From Cohnella cholangitidis (GTDB lineage Bacteria; Bacillota; Bacilli; Paenibacillales; Paenibacillaceae), in assembly GCF_014107495.1 (NCBI RefSeq), contig NZ_CP041969.1, forward strand, positions 5,133,501 to 5,197,500: a DNA stretch of 64,000 nt, written 5' to 3'. Of the stretch, positions 1-7,729 are shown in pieces; within the stretch, counting starts at the first letter, position 1, and every line of letters begins with the position of its first letter. Both the position numbers and the translations under genes were made by a program. Under the pieces are notes generated by a model that saw only the letters and a list, made by a program, of their open reading frames with translations, was not told the DNA's origin and did not search any database.

Positions 1-252
1 TATGTGTTAGGAGCTCTAAGAGGAACCGTGCATGCGGGCAAGTACGGAGACGAAGAAGCGATCATCGCGGCATCGCTGATGAAGCCGACGCAGCTGCGTA
101 TCGCGGATATCATTAGCCGTCCGCCGGATGAATGGACTTCCGCCGAGCCTTGGATGGAATATGCGTTCTTACGCGAAGGCACGATGGCCATTGACAAAAT
201 GACGAGCTTAAGCCGTCAGCGCAAAGAAGTCATGCTGTTCAAAGGAGTGTAG
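1..252 (+). CDS. minC: Septum site-determining protein MinC, C-terminal part (cut by window edge)
   Basis: Inhibitor of FtsZ ring assembly, delivered to the membrane by MinD. Only the last 83 codons are present; the reading frame is open from base 1 and ends at a TAG. The visible part is the end of the MinC C-terminal beta-helix domain, starting with the conserved YVLGALRGTVHAG stretch and containing the R-I-A-D-I-I-S-R motif. The GTG at position 4 is internal and not a start. minD follows after 4 bases, so the two are co-transcribed and probably translationally coupled. Identification is firm because of motif and neighbour. Confidence 0.93.
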   Translation, partial: YVLGALRGTVHAGKYGDEEAIIAASLMKPTQLRIADIISRPPDEWTSAEPWMEYAFLREGTMAIDKMTSLSRQRKEVMLFKGV

Positions 253-256
253 AAGG

Positions 257-1051
257 ATGGGAGAAGCGATCGTTGTCACTTCTGGCAAAGGCGGAGTCGG
301 CAAAACGACGACGTCAGCCAATCTAGGCACGGCATTGGCGATAATGGGGAAAAAGGTATGCATGGTGGATACGGATATCGGCCTGCGTAACCTTGATGTC
401 GTCATGGGGCTTGAGAATCGCATTATTTACGATTTGATCGACGTAGCCGAAGGCCGCTGCCGGGTAAACCAGGCATTGATCAAGGATAAACGGTTCGATG
501 AGCTTTACATGCTCCCGGCGGCCCAGACGAAAGACAAGAACGACATTTCGCCGGATCAAGTACGTCAAATTATCGAAAGCTTGAAGCCGGATTTCGATTA
601 TATTATCATCGATTGCCCTGCCGGAATCGAGCAAGGGTTCCGCAACGCGATTGCCGGCGCTTCTCAAGCTATCGTGGTGACCACGCCTGAGAACGCGGCG
701 GTTAGGGATGCGGATCGGGTTATCGGCCTGTTGGAGAAGAGCAACTTTCCGTCTCCCAAGCTGATCATCAACCGCATTCGTCCGAACATGATGAAAAGCG
801 GGGATATGCTGGAGATCGAAGACATTTGTCAGGTGCTTGCCATCGATCTGATCGGAATCGTCCCGGACGACGAACACGTCATCAAAGCGGCGAATTCCGG
901 GGAACCGACGGTCATGAACGTCAATTCGCGCGCTGCGATCGCTTATCGCAACATCGCCCGGCGAATTTTGGGCGAGACGGTTCCATTGTCGCAGCTAGAG
1001 GAAAAGGCAGGAGTGTTCCGCAAAGTAAAGAAGTTTTTGGGAATGGGATGA
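257..1051 (+). CDS. minD: Septum site-determining ATPase MinD
   Basis: Membrane-associated ParA/MinD-family ATPase that recruits MinC and so restricts Z-ring placement. The 264-residue protein has the deviant Walker A motif KGGVGKTT near the N-terminus (residues 11-18), the switch region DTDIGLRNLD, and DCPAGIE as the Walker B/switch II region. It ends in an amphipathic helix (VFRKVKKFLG), the expected membrane-targeting sequence. Length is typical for the family. It lies directly behind minC and 6 bases ahead of rodA. ATG start with a GGAG-type ribosome binding site overlapping the minC stop. Confidence 0.96.
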   Translation: MGEAIVVTSGKGGVGKTTTSANLGTALAIMGKKVCMVDTDIGLRNLDVVMGLENRIIYDLIDVAEGRCRVNQALIKDKRFDELYMLPAAQTKDKNDISPDQVRQIIESLKPDFDYIIIDCPAGIEQGFRNAIAGASQAIVVTTPENAAVRDADRVIGLLEKSNFPSPKLIINRIRPNMMKSGDMLEIEDICQVLAIDLIGIVPDDEHVIKAANSGEPTVMNVNSRAAIAYRNIARRILGETVPLSQLEEKAGVFRKVKKFLGMG

Positions 1052-1057
1052 TCGGAC

Positions 1058-2203
1058 TTGCTTAACCGATTGAAGAAAATGGACTGGATGATGCTCATCA
1101 TTCTCATACTGTTCATGGGAATAAGCACCATCCTGGTTAGAAGCGCTACGTATAATAATCCGTTATACCCGAACCATGACGTGAAAACCCTAATTTTCTA
1201 TGGTTTGGGGTTCGTCGTCATTTTACTTGCGACGTTGGTCGATTACCGGCTAATCTTGAAGGTTTGGTACGTATGGTACGCGCTAGGGATCGTTCTTCTC
1301 TTGCTTATTTTCGTGTTCGTCGAAGAGAAGAACGGCGCTCGCAGCTGGTTTGAGTTCGGCGAAGTTTCCTTCCAGCCCGCGGAGGTCATGAAGCTTTTCC
1401 TGATTATCGCTATCGCGGCGTTGATGGGAAGAAGGCAAGGGGATCCGCTGCGCATGCGAAGCGACGTAATGGTCGTGGCGGCGGTTGCTTTTCTGCCTTT
1501 TCTGTTAGTCATGATGCAGCCGGATCTCGGGAACGCGATTATTTACATTTTTATCGTGCTCGGGATGCTATGGATCGGTAACGTGCGCTACTCTTATGTC
1601 ATGATCGGATTGGCTGCGGTCGTGGGCGGATTGATCCTGTTCGTTACGTTGTTCAATGCGTACAATACGGAGATTCGCGACTACTTGAAGGAACACAAAA
1701 AAGTCCACTGGTACGAACGGATCAACACGTATATTCATCCAGAGGAAGCTTCGGCAGACGATAGGCGCCAATCCGAGTATGCCAAGATAGCGATCGGTTC
1801 CGGCGGGCTTGCCGGCGACGGGTATTTGCAAGGGGAATCGAAAAACCGGAAATTCATTCCGTACACGTATTCGGATTCCATCTTCGTCGTTATCGGGGAA
1901 GAATTCGGGTTCCAAGGAGCGGCCGTGCTGTTGCTGCTGTATTTCCTCTTCATCTATAGGATGATTCTTATCGCCTATCAATGTTATGACTTACGAGGGT
2001 CGTTCATCATTATAGGGATAGCGACCATGATGGTGTTTCAGATTTTCGAGAACATCGGAATGATGATCGGAATCATGCCGATAACGGGGATTACGCTGCC
2101 GTTCATTAGCTATGGCGGAACTTCCCTGTTGCTCAACATGATGTCGATCGGACTCGTATTCAGCATACGCGCCCATCAGGAGAAGTATCAGATGGAGAGC
2201 TAA
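1058..2203 (+). CDS. rodA: RodA/FtsW/SpoVE-family (SEDS) peptidoglycan glycosyltransferase, RodA-like
   Basis: Polytopic SEDS protein of 381 residues; family members polymerise lipid II into glycan strands together with a class B PBP. About ten hydrophobic segments are visible. Family marks include NGARSWFEFG, the QPAEVMKL segment after it, MMQPDLGNAI, and the C-terminal MPITGITLPFISYGGTS block, which is the SEDS signature. TTG start chosen because it directly follows minD. The gene sits between minD and spoIVFA, unlike in B. subtilis, which suggests an elongation (RodA) rather than septal (FtsW) role. That assignment is inferred from context, not from residues. Confidence 0.88.
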   Translation: MLNRLKKMDWMMLIILILFMGISTILVRSATYNNPLYPNHDVKTLIFYGLGFVVILLATLVDYRLILKVWYVWYALGIVLLLLIFVFVEEKNGARSWFEFGEVSFQPAEVMKLFLIIAIAALMGRRQGDPLRMRSDVMVVAAVAFLPFLLVMMQPDLGNAIIYIFIVLGMLWIGNVRYSYVMIGLAAVVGGLILFVTLFNAYNTEIRDYLKEHKKVHWYERINTYIHPEEASADDRRQSEYAKIAIGSGGLAGDGYLQGESKNRKFIPYTYSDSIFVVIGEEFGFQGAAVLLLLYFLFIYRMILIAYQCYDLRGSFIIIGIATMMVFQIFENIGMMIGIMPITGITLPFISYGGTSLLLNMMSIGLVFSIRAHQEKYQMES

Positions 2204-2288
2204 TCGCGAAAATGCGAATAGAGAACAACAGGGACTGACCGCTCGTCTCTCCCTTCAAACAGATATTGAAATAAAGCGTAATACTGTC

Positions 2289-2336
2289 CAGCGATCTATT
2301 CTCGGTATTCTACCGGGAGAGATCGCTGATTTTTTG
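2289..2336 (+). terminator. Rho-independent terminator after rodA
   Basis: Stem CAGCGATC / GATCGCTG with an extended imperfect inner stem (CTCGGT/ACCGGGAG), followed by ATTTTTTG. It closes the min-rodA transcript and separates it from the sporulation pair spoIVFA-spoIVFB. Confidence 0.85.
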
Positions 2337-2420
2337 TTAGCGATCATTCCCATAGTCGCAAGAAGCGACGATGGGCGCAGCCCGATACGCCGAACGCAGA
2401 AGCCCAAGGTCTAATCACCG

Positions 2421-2457
2421 CTTGTCCGCCATAAAGTAATAGGAGAGAGCGGACAAG
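2421..2457 (+). promoter_or_regulatory. Inverted repeat in the spoIVFA leader, touching the ribosome binding site
   Basis: Perfect 9-base inverted repeat CTTGTCCGC / GCGGACAAG with a 19-base loop. The right arm runs into the AAGGAGGG ribosome binding site (2456-2463) of spoIVFA. The loop contains CATAAAGT, which resembles a sigma-E -10 box (consensus CATACANT); spoIVFAB is sigma-E controlled in B. subtilis. The repeat is seen directly; operator, RNA hairpin or chance are all open. Confidence 0.4.
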
Positions 2458-2468
2458 GAGGGCTTGCT

Positions 2469-3490
2469 ATGCAAATACGGAACAACGTTCGGGAACGCAG
2501 GCGGCAGCGGATCGAGCAAATCATTGGACGGCACGAGGCGGAGAAGACGAGCCATGCCGCCGAACGATCGATAGACGAAGCTAGGATAAAGGAAAAGGAA
2601 AACGCCGAAACGGCTGGGCCGACTTACTCGAACGCGGAGATATCTGACATCCATACCGAATCGGATCCGACTTATTTTGCCCCCGATAACCCGTCTTCCG
2701 TCACTAAAAATGGCTATGCGAATCCGCGCCCAACGAACGAACCGGATCCGGAGTTGTGGTGGCGGGAGCGAGAGAAGCGTCTGAAATCCGGACAAGCCGC
2801 CGATTGGCAAGGATTAAAAGGAATTCCTCCAACCTCTTCCGCTAGAATCGATCCCCCGAATAGCGATGCGATTAGCTTTTTTATGCGGGGTTTTACTTTG
2901 CGAATCGTGCTGGCGGCGTTAGCGTTAGCCGGAATCTGGGGCTGGCTTAAGCTTGAATTGCCGGGAAGCGGGGAGGCGCGCGATTGGATGGTGACCTCGG
3001 TAACCCGCGATATGGACTTCGAAGCGGTCGAGGCATGGTATGGGGATACGTTCGGAGGCTCTCCGTCTTTTTTCCCGTTTAACCGCAACGAACCGGAAAC
3101 GAAAGAAGCTTCAACGTTATTAAATCCGACGGAAACGGCGGTTCCCGTGCAAGGACGGGTCGTGCAAAGCTACACCCAGGAGGGGACGGGCATCAAAATC
3201 GCGGCGGCCGGGGGCAGCGAGGTGTCCGCAATTTACACGGGGCGAGTGCAGCAAGTGACCCCCGATCAGGACGGCGGCATCACCGTCATCGTTCAGCATC
3301 AAAACCACATTCTCTCCGTCTACGGCGGCTTGGAACAATCATCGGTCAAACCGAACGACTGGTCGAAACGGGGCAGCAAGTCGGGCAACTGAAACCTTCC
3401 GGCGACAACGATACGGAGGGCGTTCTTTATTTTGCCGTTCAACAAAAAGGGAAAGCGTTGAATCCTGCGGAAGTGGTTGCCTTTGATTAA
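2469..3490 (+). pseudogene. spoIVFA: Stage IV sporulation protein FA (M23/LytM-like), frameshifted near the C-terminus
   Basis: SpoIVFA is the membrane protein that holds the protease SpoIVFB in an inactive complex at the outer forespore membrane until the SpoIVB signal arrives. The first frame gives 307 residues: a long charged N-terminal region, one transmembrane helix at about residues 140-158, then an M23-like domain (VQGRVVQSYTQEGTGIKIAA, VYGGLEQ). The frame then breaks. A single missing G at about 3361-3362 (TGG-TCG instead of TGG-GTC) leads to a stop at 3392. Restoring it gives WVETGQQVGQLKPSG and continues to a TAA at 3490, the normal end of the domain, overlapping the spoIVFB start by 14 bases. 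The ATG at 2469 follows AAGGAGGG. It may be a real lesion or a sequence error. Confidence 0.85.
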
Positions 3491-4358
3491 ATGGCGGGGA
3501 ATCCAGTTCCGTCTGCATCCGTTATTCGTGCTCGTCATGATCGCCTCGGTCGCGACAGGCCGCTTTGCGGAGCTTGCTATGCTATTCGTCATCGTTCTAT
3601 GGCATGAATTAGGCCATCTCTTAGCCGCGCTTCGCTTCGGATGGACGGTTAAGGAGGTCAAGCTGCTGCCCTTCGGAGGCGTCGTGGAAGTGGAAGAAGC
3701 GGGGACGTTGCCGGCAAGGGAAGAAGGTTGGGTGGCGATAGCCGGTCCCGCTCAGAACGTGATCCTAGCGGCAATCGGCTATTTTCTTGGTCACGTCGGG
3801 TGGATCGATAGGGGGTGGTCGGACGATTTCGTGCGTGCTAACGCGCTGATCGGCCTTTTTAATTTATTGCCGGTTCTTCCGCTCGACGGGGGAAGAATAT
3901 TACAGGCTTGGATCTGTTTGCAGGTGCCCTATCATCGAACTTTAATGTGGAGCGCGAAGATAAGCTTGGCGTTCAGCGGGTTAATCGTCGTCGCTTCGAT
4001 ATATCCGCTCTGGAACGGCGGGTTACTCCATTTGAATCTGTTGGCCGTGGGACTCTTTTTGTGCGTTTCGAACTGGATGTATTACCGTAATGTTCCTTTT
4101 GTGTTTCTGCGTTTTCTAGTTCACCGGAGCGAACGGGCTGAAAAGCATATCGATCGGGGCAAGCTATCCCAACCGATCGTGATCGCCGAGAACCGACCGT
4201 TGTCCACGATCATTCGGCTATTCATGAAGGAACAATATCACCTCATCTATGTGATGAAACGCGGTAAAATCGCGAAGGTCGTCCCCGAGAAGGCTATTAT
4301 CGACGGATTTCTCGGTCATTTGACATCCGGGAATGCGGATATGAAGTTTTTCAGGTAA
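3477..4358 (+). CDS. spoIVFB: Stage IV sporulation protein FB, intramembrane site-2 metalloprotease (M50)
   Basis: Intramembrane zinc protease that cleaves pro-sigma-K in the mother cell. The 293-residue protein has several transmembrane segments, the catalytic HELGH motif (after FVIVLW) and the distal zinc ligand region NLLPVLPLDGGR, both diagnostic of S2P proteases. A cytosolic C-terminal tail of about 90 residues resembles the CBS-like domain of B. subtilis SpoIVFB. The TTG start lies inside the end of spoIVFA, so translation is probably coupled; a frameshift in spoIVFA could therefore also lower SpoIVFB synthesis. Confidence 0.93.
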   Translation: MPLIKWRGIQFRLHPLFVLVMIASVATGRFAELAMLFVIVLWHELGHLLAALRFGWTVKEVKLLPFGGVVEVEEAGTLPAREEGWVAIAGPAQNVILAAIGYFLGHVGWIDRGWSDDFVRANALIGLFNLLPVLPLDGGRILQAWICLQVPYHRTLMWSAKISLAFSGLIVVASIYPLWNGGLLHLNLLAVGLFLCVSNWMYYRNVPFVFLRFLVHRSERAEKHIDRGKLSQPIVIAENRPLSTIIRLFMKEQYHLIYVMKRGKIAKVVPEKAIIDGFLGHLTSGNADMKFFR

Positions 4359-4391
4359 AATGGAGAAAAGAGCACCAAGTGGGAGGTTTGC

Positions 4392-5627
4392 ATGAAGCAG
4401 CTGTTTATCCATTGCTCGCAAAATATTACCCAATCCGCGCTATTGGAAGACGGGAAGCTGACCGAGTTCAGCGTGGAGCGGACGGAAGGAACGTCGCTGA
4501 TCGGCAATCTCTACAAGGGGCGGGTCGTGAACGTTCTTCCGGGCATGCAGGCGGCATTCGTTGATATCGGATTGTCTAAGAACGCTTTTTTATACGTTGA
4601 CGACGCGTTGCATCCTCACTTGGATAAGCAGCCTAAGGTGAAGCCGGCGATTAACGAGCTGCTGAAACCGGGCGATGAACTGCTCGTGCAGGTTATGAAA
4701 GAGCCGCTCGGCGGAAAAGGGGCTCGAGTGACGACGCATTTCTCCATCCCGGGGCGATGGCTCGTATATATGCCGGACGCGGACTACGTAGGCATTTCCA
4801 AAAAAATAGAGCTCGAAACCGAACGTGCCCGACTGAAGAGCTTGGCCGAGACGATGCGCCGGAACGGGGAAGGGGTCATTCTCAGGACGAACGCCGAAGG
4901 AGAAAGCCAAGAGTCGCTGGCCGAGGATCTGGAAGCTTTGCGCAGAGCGTGGCGCAATATCGTTAACCGAAGCCGGGAGGCGAATGCGCCATCCGAACTG
5001 CACCGGGATTCGGGCCTTGTCGAACGGATGGTTCGGGACGTGATTACTCCCGATACGGAGCAACTGATTATCGATGATCGGATAAGCTTGCAGGCAGCTA
5101 AAGACTATCTTAGGCAAACGGCTCCCGCGCTAGAAGGGAAAGTCCATCTTTACGAAGAAGCTAAACCATTATTCGACAAATACGGGATCAAAGAGCAGCT
5201 GGACAAGGCTTTTCAACCGAGAATATGGCTGCCGAGCGGAGGATATCTCGTCTGGGAGCAGACGGAAGCGTTGACGGTAATCGACGTGAATACGGGCAAA
5301 TATACGGGCTCCATCGATTTGGAGGAAACCGTATTCCAGACGAACAAGGAAGCGGCGGACGAGGTTGCCCGCCTGTTGCGGCTTCGCGACGTCGGAGGAA
5401 TTATTATCATTGATTTTATCGATATGGAAACAGATGAGCATCGCCATCAGATCGTGCAGCAATTAGAGCTGCGAATCAAACGGGATCGCACGAAATGCCA
5501 GGTCGTAGGCTGGACGAAACTCGGGTTAATGGAGATGACTCGCAAAAAAGCGCGGGAAAACGCGATGAACTTCTTCTATGAGACATGCGCATCCTGCAAA
5601 GGAAGAGGTAAAATTTATATCCGATAA
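4392..5627 (+). CDS. rng: Ribonuclease G/E family endoribonuclease
   Basis: Single-strand-specific endoribonuclease involved in rRNA maturation and mRNA decay. The 411-residue protein contains an N-terminal S1 RNA-binding domain (NLYKGRVVNVLPGMQAAFVD), the DNase I-like catalytic core with the metal-binding aspartates in TVIDVNTGKYTG and IIIIDFIDME, and the Zn-link CASCKGRG at the C-terminus. Short length without a degradosome scaffold fits RNase G rather than RNase E. B. subtilis lacks this gene; its position between spoIVFB and rplU is a lineage feature. ATG start with GGGAGG upstream. Confidence 0.93.
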   Translation: MKQLFIHCSQNITQSALLEDGKLTEFSVERTEGTSLIGNLYKGRVVNVLPGMQAAFVDIGLSKNAFLYVDDALHPHLDKQPKVKPAINELLKPGDELLVQVMKEPLGGKGARVTTHFSIPGRWLVYMPDADYVGISKKIELETERARLKSLAETMRRNGEGVILRTNAEGESQESLAEDLEALRRAWRNIVNRSREANAPSELHRDSGLVERMVRDVITPDTEQLIIDDRISLQAAKDYLRQTAPALEGKVHLYEEAKPLFDKYGIKEQLDKAFQPRIWLPSGGYLVWEQTEALTVIDVNTGKYTGSIDLEETVFQTNKEAADEVARLLRLRDVGGIIIIDFIDMETDEHRHQIVQQLELRIKRDRTKCQVVGWTKLGLMEMTRKKARENAMNFFYETCASCKGRGKIYIR

Positions 5628-5634
5628 GAACATA

Positions 5635-5664
5635 TTGATTTCTTTTGGCGGAGTATGCTATAAT
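5635..5664 (+). promoter_or_regulatory. Sigma-A type promoter of the rplU leader
   Basis: TTGATT (5635-5640), 18-base spacer, TATAAT (5659-5664). It lies directly after the RNase gene stop and drives the leader and rplU-prp-rpmA. Confidence 0.75.
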
Positions 5665-5671
5665 CCCATAG

Positions 5672-5806
5672 TGCGTGCAATCTGAAGATTTTGCAGGCTA
5701 CAACCGCACTCCACCGGGTCGATAAGATCGGCGCTGCCCTAGCTGAATGGCGCTGCGGCATCCGACACCCTATGAGGCGAGTCTTAGACATGAGGAGGTG
5801 CACCAG
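5672..5806 (+). ncRNA. Ribosomal protein L21 leader (autoregulatory mRNA leader)
   Basis: The roughly 135-base transcribed leader between the promoter and rplU is rich in local pairing, for example GCGCTGCC / GGCGCTGCGGC. It sits exactly where the L21 leader family (Rfam RF00559) is found in Bacillales. In that family the leader is thought to bind L21 and reduce expression of its own operon. Assigned by position and apparent structure, not by a covariance-model search. Confidence 0.7.
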
Positions 5807-6118
5807 ATGTACGCGATTATTGAAACTGGCGGTAAACAGTACAAAGTTCAAGCGGGCGATGTTATTTTCATCGAGAAGCTTTCCGCAAACGCAGGCGACA
5901 GCATCACGTTCGACCGCGTGTTGGCAGTATCGAACAAAGACGGATTGACTACGGGATCCCCGATCGTGGCAGGCGCGTCCGTAACGGGCAAAGTCGAGCA
6001 ACACGTGAAAGGCGAGAAAGTCATCGTTTTCAAGTACAAGCCAAAGAAAAACTACAAGCGCAAGCAAGGCCATCGTCAACCGTACACGAAAGTGACGATC
6101 GAGAACATTAAGGCATAA
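5807..6118 (+). CDS. rplU: 50S ribosomal protein L21
   Basis: Large-subunit protein of 103 residues beginning MYAIIETGGKQYKV, the strongly conserved L21 N-terminus, and carrying the basic KPKKNYKRKQGHRQ segment near the C-terminus that contacts 23S rRNA. The ATG at 5807 follows GAGGAGGTG; the longer in-frame upstream extension has no ribosome binding site and lies in the leader. First gene of the rplU-prp-rpmA operon. Confidence 0.98.
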   Translation: MYAIIETGGKQYKVQAGDVIFIEKLSANAGDSITFDRVLAVSNKDGLTTGSPIVAGASVTGKVEQHVKGEKVIVFKYKPKKNYKRKQGHRQPYTKVTIENIKA

Positions 6119-6132
6119 GCGAGGTCGCCGAG

Positions 6133-6477
6133 ATGATCACGATAACGATCGTGCGCAATGTTGAGAAGGCTATTATACGGTTTACCGTAACGGGACATGC
6201 TTTTTACGACGATCCTGGCAAAGACATCGTCTGCGCCGGCGTATCGGCCGTAACGATCGGAGCGGTTAACGCGATCGAGAAACTAACGGGGCTGCAGCCT
6301 CGCGCCGTTTCCGAATCCGGACTGCTCAAGGCGGAGACGCCGCATAGCCATGATCCCCTGCGGAACGATCAAGTCCAGCTTCTGCTGGAAGGAATGGTCG
6401 CCGCTCTCGAGTCCATTGTGGAATCATACGGCAAGTACGTGAAAATAAAAGAAACCTTTGCGGAAAAAGGAGGTTGA
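6133..6477 (+). CDS. prp: Ribosomal-processing cysteine protease Prp (YsxB)
   Basis: Cysteine protease that removes the N-terminal extension of ribosomal protein L27 in Firmicutes. The 114-residue protein shows the catalytic pair in GHAFYDDPGKDIVCAGVSAV (His in GH, Cys in VCAG). It lies between rplU and rpmA, the usual place. The downstream L27 carries the matching cleavage sequence. Essential in Staphylococcus aureus; that is family knowledge. Confidence 0.95.
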   Translation: MITITIVRNVEKAIIRFTVTGHAFYDDPGKDIVCAGVSAVTIGAVNAIEKLTGLQPRAVSESGLLKAETPHSHDPLRNDQVQLLLEGMVAALESIVESYGKYVKIKETFAEKGG

Positions 6478-6481
6478 CACC

Positions 6482-6793
6482 ATGTTGAAGTTAGATCTTC
6501 AGTTATTCGCCTCGAAAAAAGGGGTTGGATCGACGAGGAACGGACGGGACAGCCACTCCAAGCGTCTTGGCGCTAAGAGAGCTGACGGTCAAGTCGTAAC
6601 TGCAGGCAGCATCTTGTACCGCCAACGCGGCACTAAGATTCATCCGGGCAGCAACGTAGGCATCGGCAAAGACGATACGCTCTTCGCTTTAGTGCCAGGC
6701 GTTGTTAAGTTCGAACGTTGGGGACGCGATCGCAAAAAAGTTAGCGTCTATCCTGTAGCGCAAGCTCCCGTAGCTGCCGCTCTTGAAGTTTAA
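6482..6793 (+). CDS. rpmA: 50S ribosomal protein L27 with Prp-cleavable N-terminal extension
   Basis: L27 reaches into the peptidyl transferase centre; its mature N-terminus contacts tRNA. The 103-residue precursor begins MLKLDLQLFASKKG. The LDLQLF segment is the Prp recognition sequence, with cleavage expected between F and A, leaving ASKKGVGSTRNGRDS as the mature start. The ATG at 6482 follows AAAGGAGG; an earlier in-frame ATG (6458) lies inside prp and is rejected. Last gene of the operon, followed by a strong terminator. Confidence 0.98.
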   Translation: MLKLDLQLFASKKGVGSTRNGRDSHSKRLGAKRADGQVVTAGSILYRQRGTKIHPGSNVGIGKDDTLFALVPGVVKFERWGRDRKKVSVYPVAQAPVAAALEV

Positions 6794-6805
6794 TATGGCA
6801 TCCAG

Positions 6806-6838
6806 AACCCCGGCCAATGCAAGTTGGTCGGGGTTTTT
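6806..6838 (+). terminator. Rho-independent terminator after rpmA
   Basis: Stem AACCCCGGCCAA / TTGGTCGGGGTT (one G-T pair) followed by TTTGC; ends the rplU-prp-rpmA transcript. Confidence 0.88.
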
Positions 6839-6867
6839 GCATGAACGGCGCTTCTATTGGGCTATCG

Positions 6868-6896
6868 TGGTTAAGCTGATCTCTCCATGCTATACT
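6868..6896 (+). promoter_or_regulatory. Possible promoter of spo0B-obg
   Basis: TATACT at 6891-6896 with a weak -35 candidate TGGTTA 17 bases upstream. It sits after the rpmA terminator and 60 bases before spo0B. The -35 is poor, so only the -10 is convincing. Confidence 0.35.
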
Positions 6897-6955
6897 ATGG
6901 AAGTGGATAGTTTCCAGGCTTTAGACGGAATGGATTAACGAAACGGGGAAGTCAC

Positions 6956-7714
6956 ATGCTGTTTAGGAAAACGACACTGTGGGGACTTGCATCTTTGTTA
7001 TCGCTGACTTTGCCTGCCGCGGCGGTCTTAATCTGGCATCCATCATGGTGGCCATTAATCGTATTCGTCGTATGGACGTTCGCGGTATGTGCCGTTATCG
7101 TTGCACTGCAACGGGTGAAGCACCGAGAACATAGCGACCGTTTGCTTACCCACGCGCAAGTATCGGCTATTCGCACATTAAGCCATCATCGGCACGATTG
7201 GATGAACGAGCTGCAAATTTTGTATGGATATTTAAGGCTCAACAAGCCCGATAAAGCAGTGGATGTCGTGGACAGAATAAGAGGGCGGATGGAGCAGGAT
7301 AGCAAGGTGTCGCAGATCGGGATTCCCGAATTGGCTACATACCTATTATCCTTCCGCACGGTTTGCGACACGATGCGTCTGGATCTGGACATTGAGGACG
7401 GGCTTCATCTGGAGAGATTACCCTATTCGGCAGAGAAGCTGTCCAAGACGATAACCGGGCTGGTTAACGTCATCCGGTTCCGCGCGACGAGTCCGATCAG
7501 CGGAGAGAACGTGCTGAAGCTCGTTTTGTCGCAATCCGAGGGCGAGCTTAAGATCGTGATGGCTTATCAGGGCGAGCTTGCCGCCGCTGATAGCGTACGC
7601 GCGGAGTTGGAGAAGTGCTTGGAAGGAATAGGAAAATTAGATCAGGGAGAAGAGCCGGCAGAGCATTGCGAACCAGCGCGGACGATGGTTATCCATTTCC
7701 CTCTGCCGGCATAA
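6956..7714 (+). CDS. spo0B: Spo0B-type sporulation phosphotransferase with N-terminal membrane anchor
   Basis: Phosphorelay protein that passes phosphate from Spo0F to Spo0A. The 252-residue protein carries the helical-hairpin dimerisation region with LSHHRHDWMNELQ; the His of RHDWMN (about residue 80) matches the phosphorylated His30 of B. subtilis Spo0B. A degenerate ATPase-like C-terminal half follows. Two hydrophobic segments at about residues 8-28 and 30-52 precede the His domain, so this form looks membrane-anchored, unlike the soluble B. subtilis protein. Context, directly ahead of obg as in B. subtilis, supports the call. The first ATG was taken as start, with GGGGAAG upstream. Confidence 0.87.
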   Translation: MLFRKTTLWGLASLLSLTLPAAAVLIWHPSWWPLIVFVVWTFAVCAVIVALQRVKHREHSDRLLTHAQVSAIRTLSHHRHDWMNELQILYGYLRLNKPDKAVDVVDRIRGRMEQDSKVSQIGIPELATYLLSFRTVCDTMRLDLDIEDGLHLERLPYSAEKLSKTITGLVNVIRFRATSPISGENVLKLVLSQSEGELKIVMAYQGELAAADSVRAELEKCLEGIGKLDQGEEPAEHCEPARTMVIHFPLPA

Positions 7715-7729
7715 CGGAGTGAACTCAAC

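Noticed and set aside
5691..5806. Upstream starts for rplU and a short overlapping frame
   Set aside because: Lie inside the L21 leader; only ATG 5807 has GAGGAGGTG and gives the conserved MYAI start.
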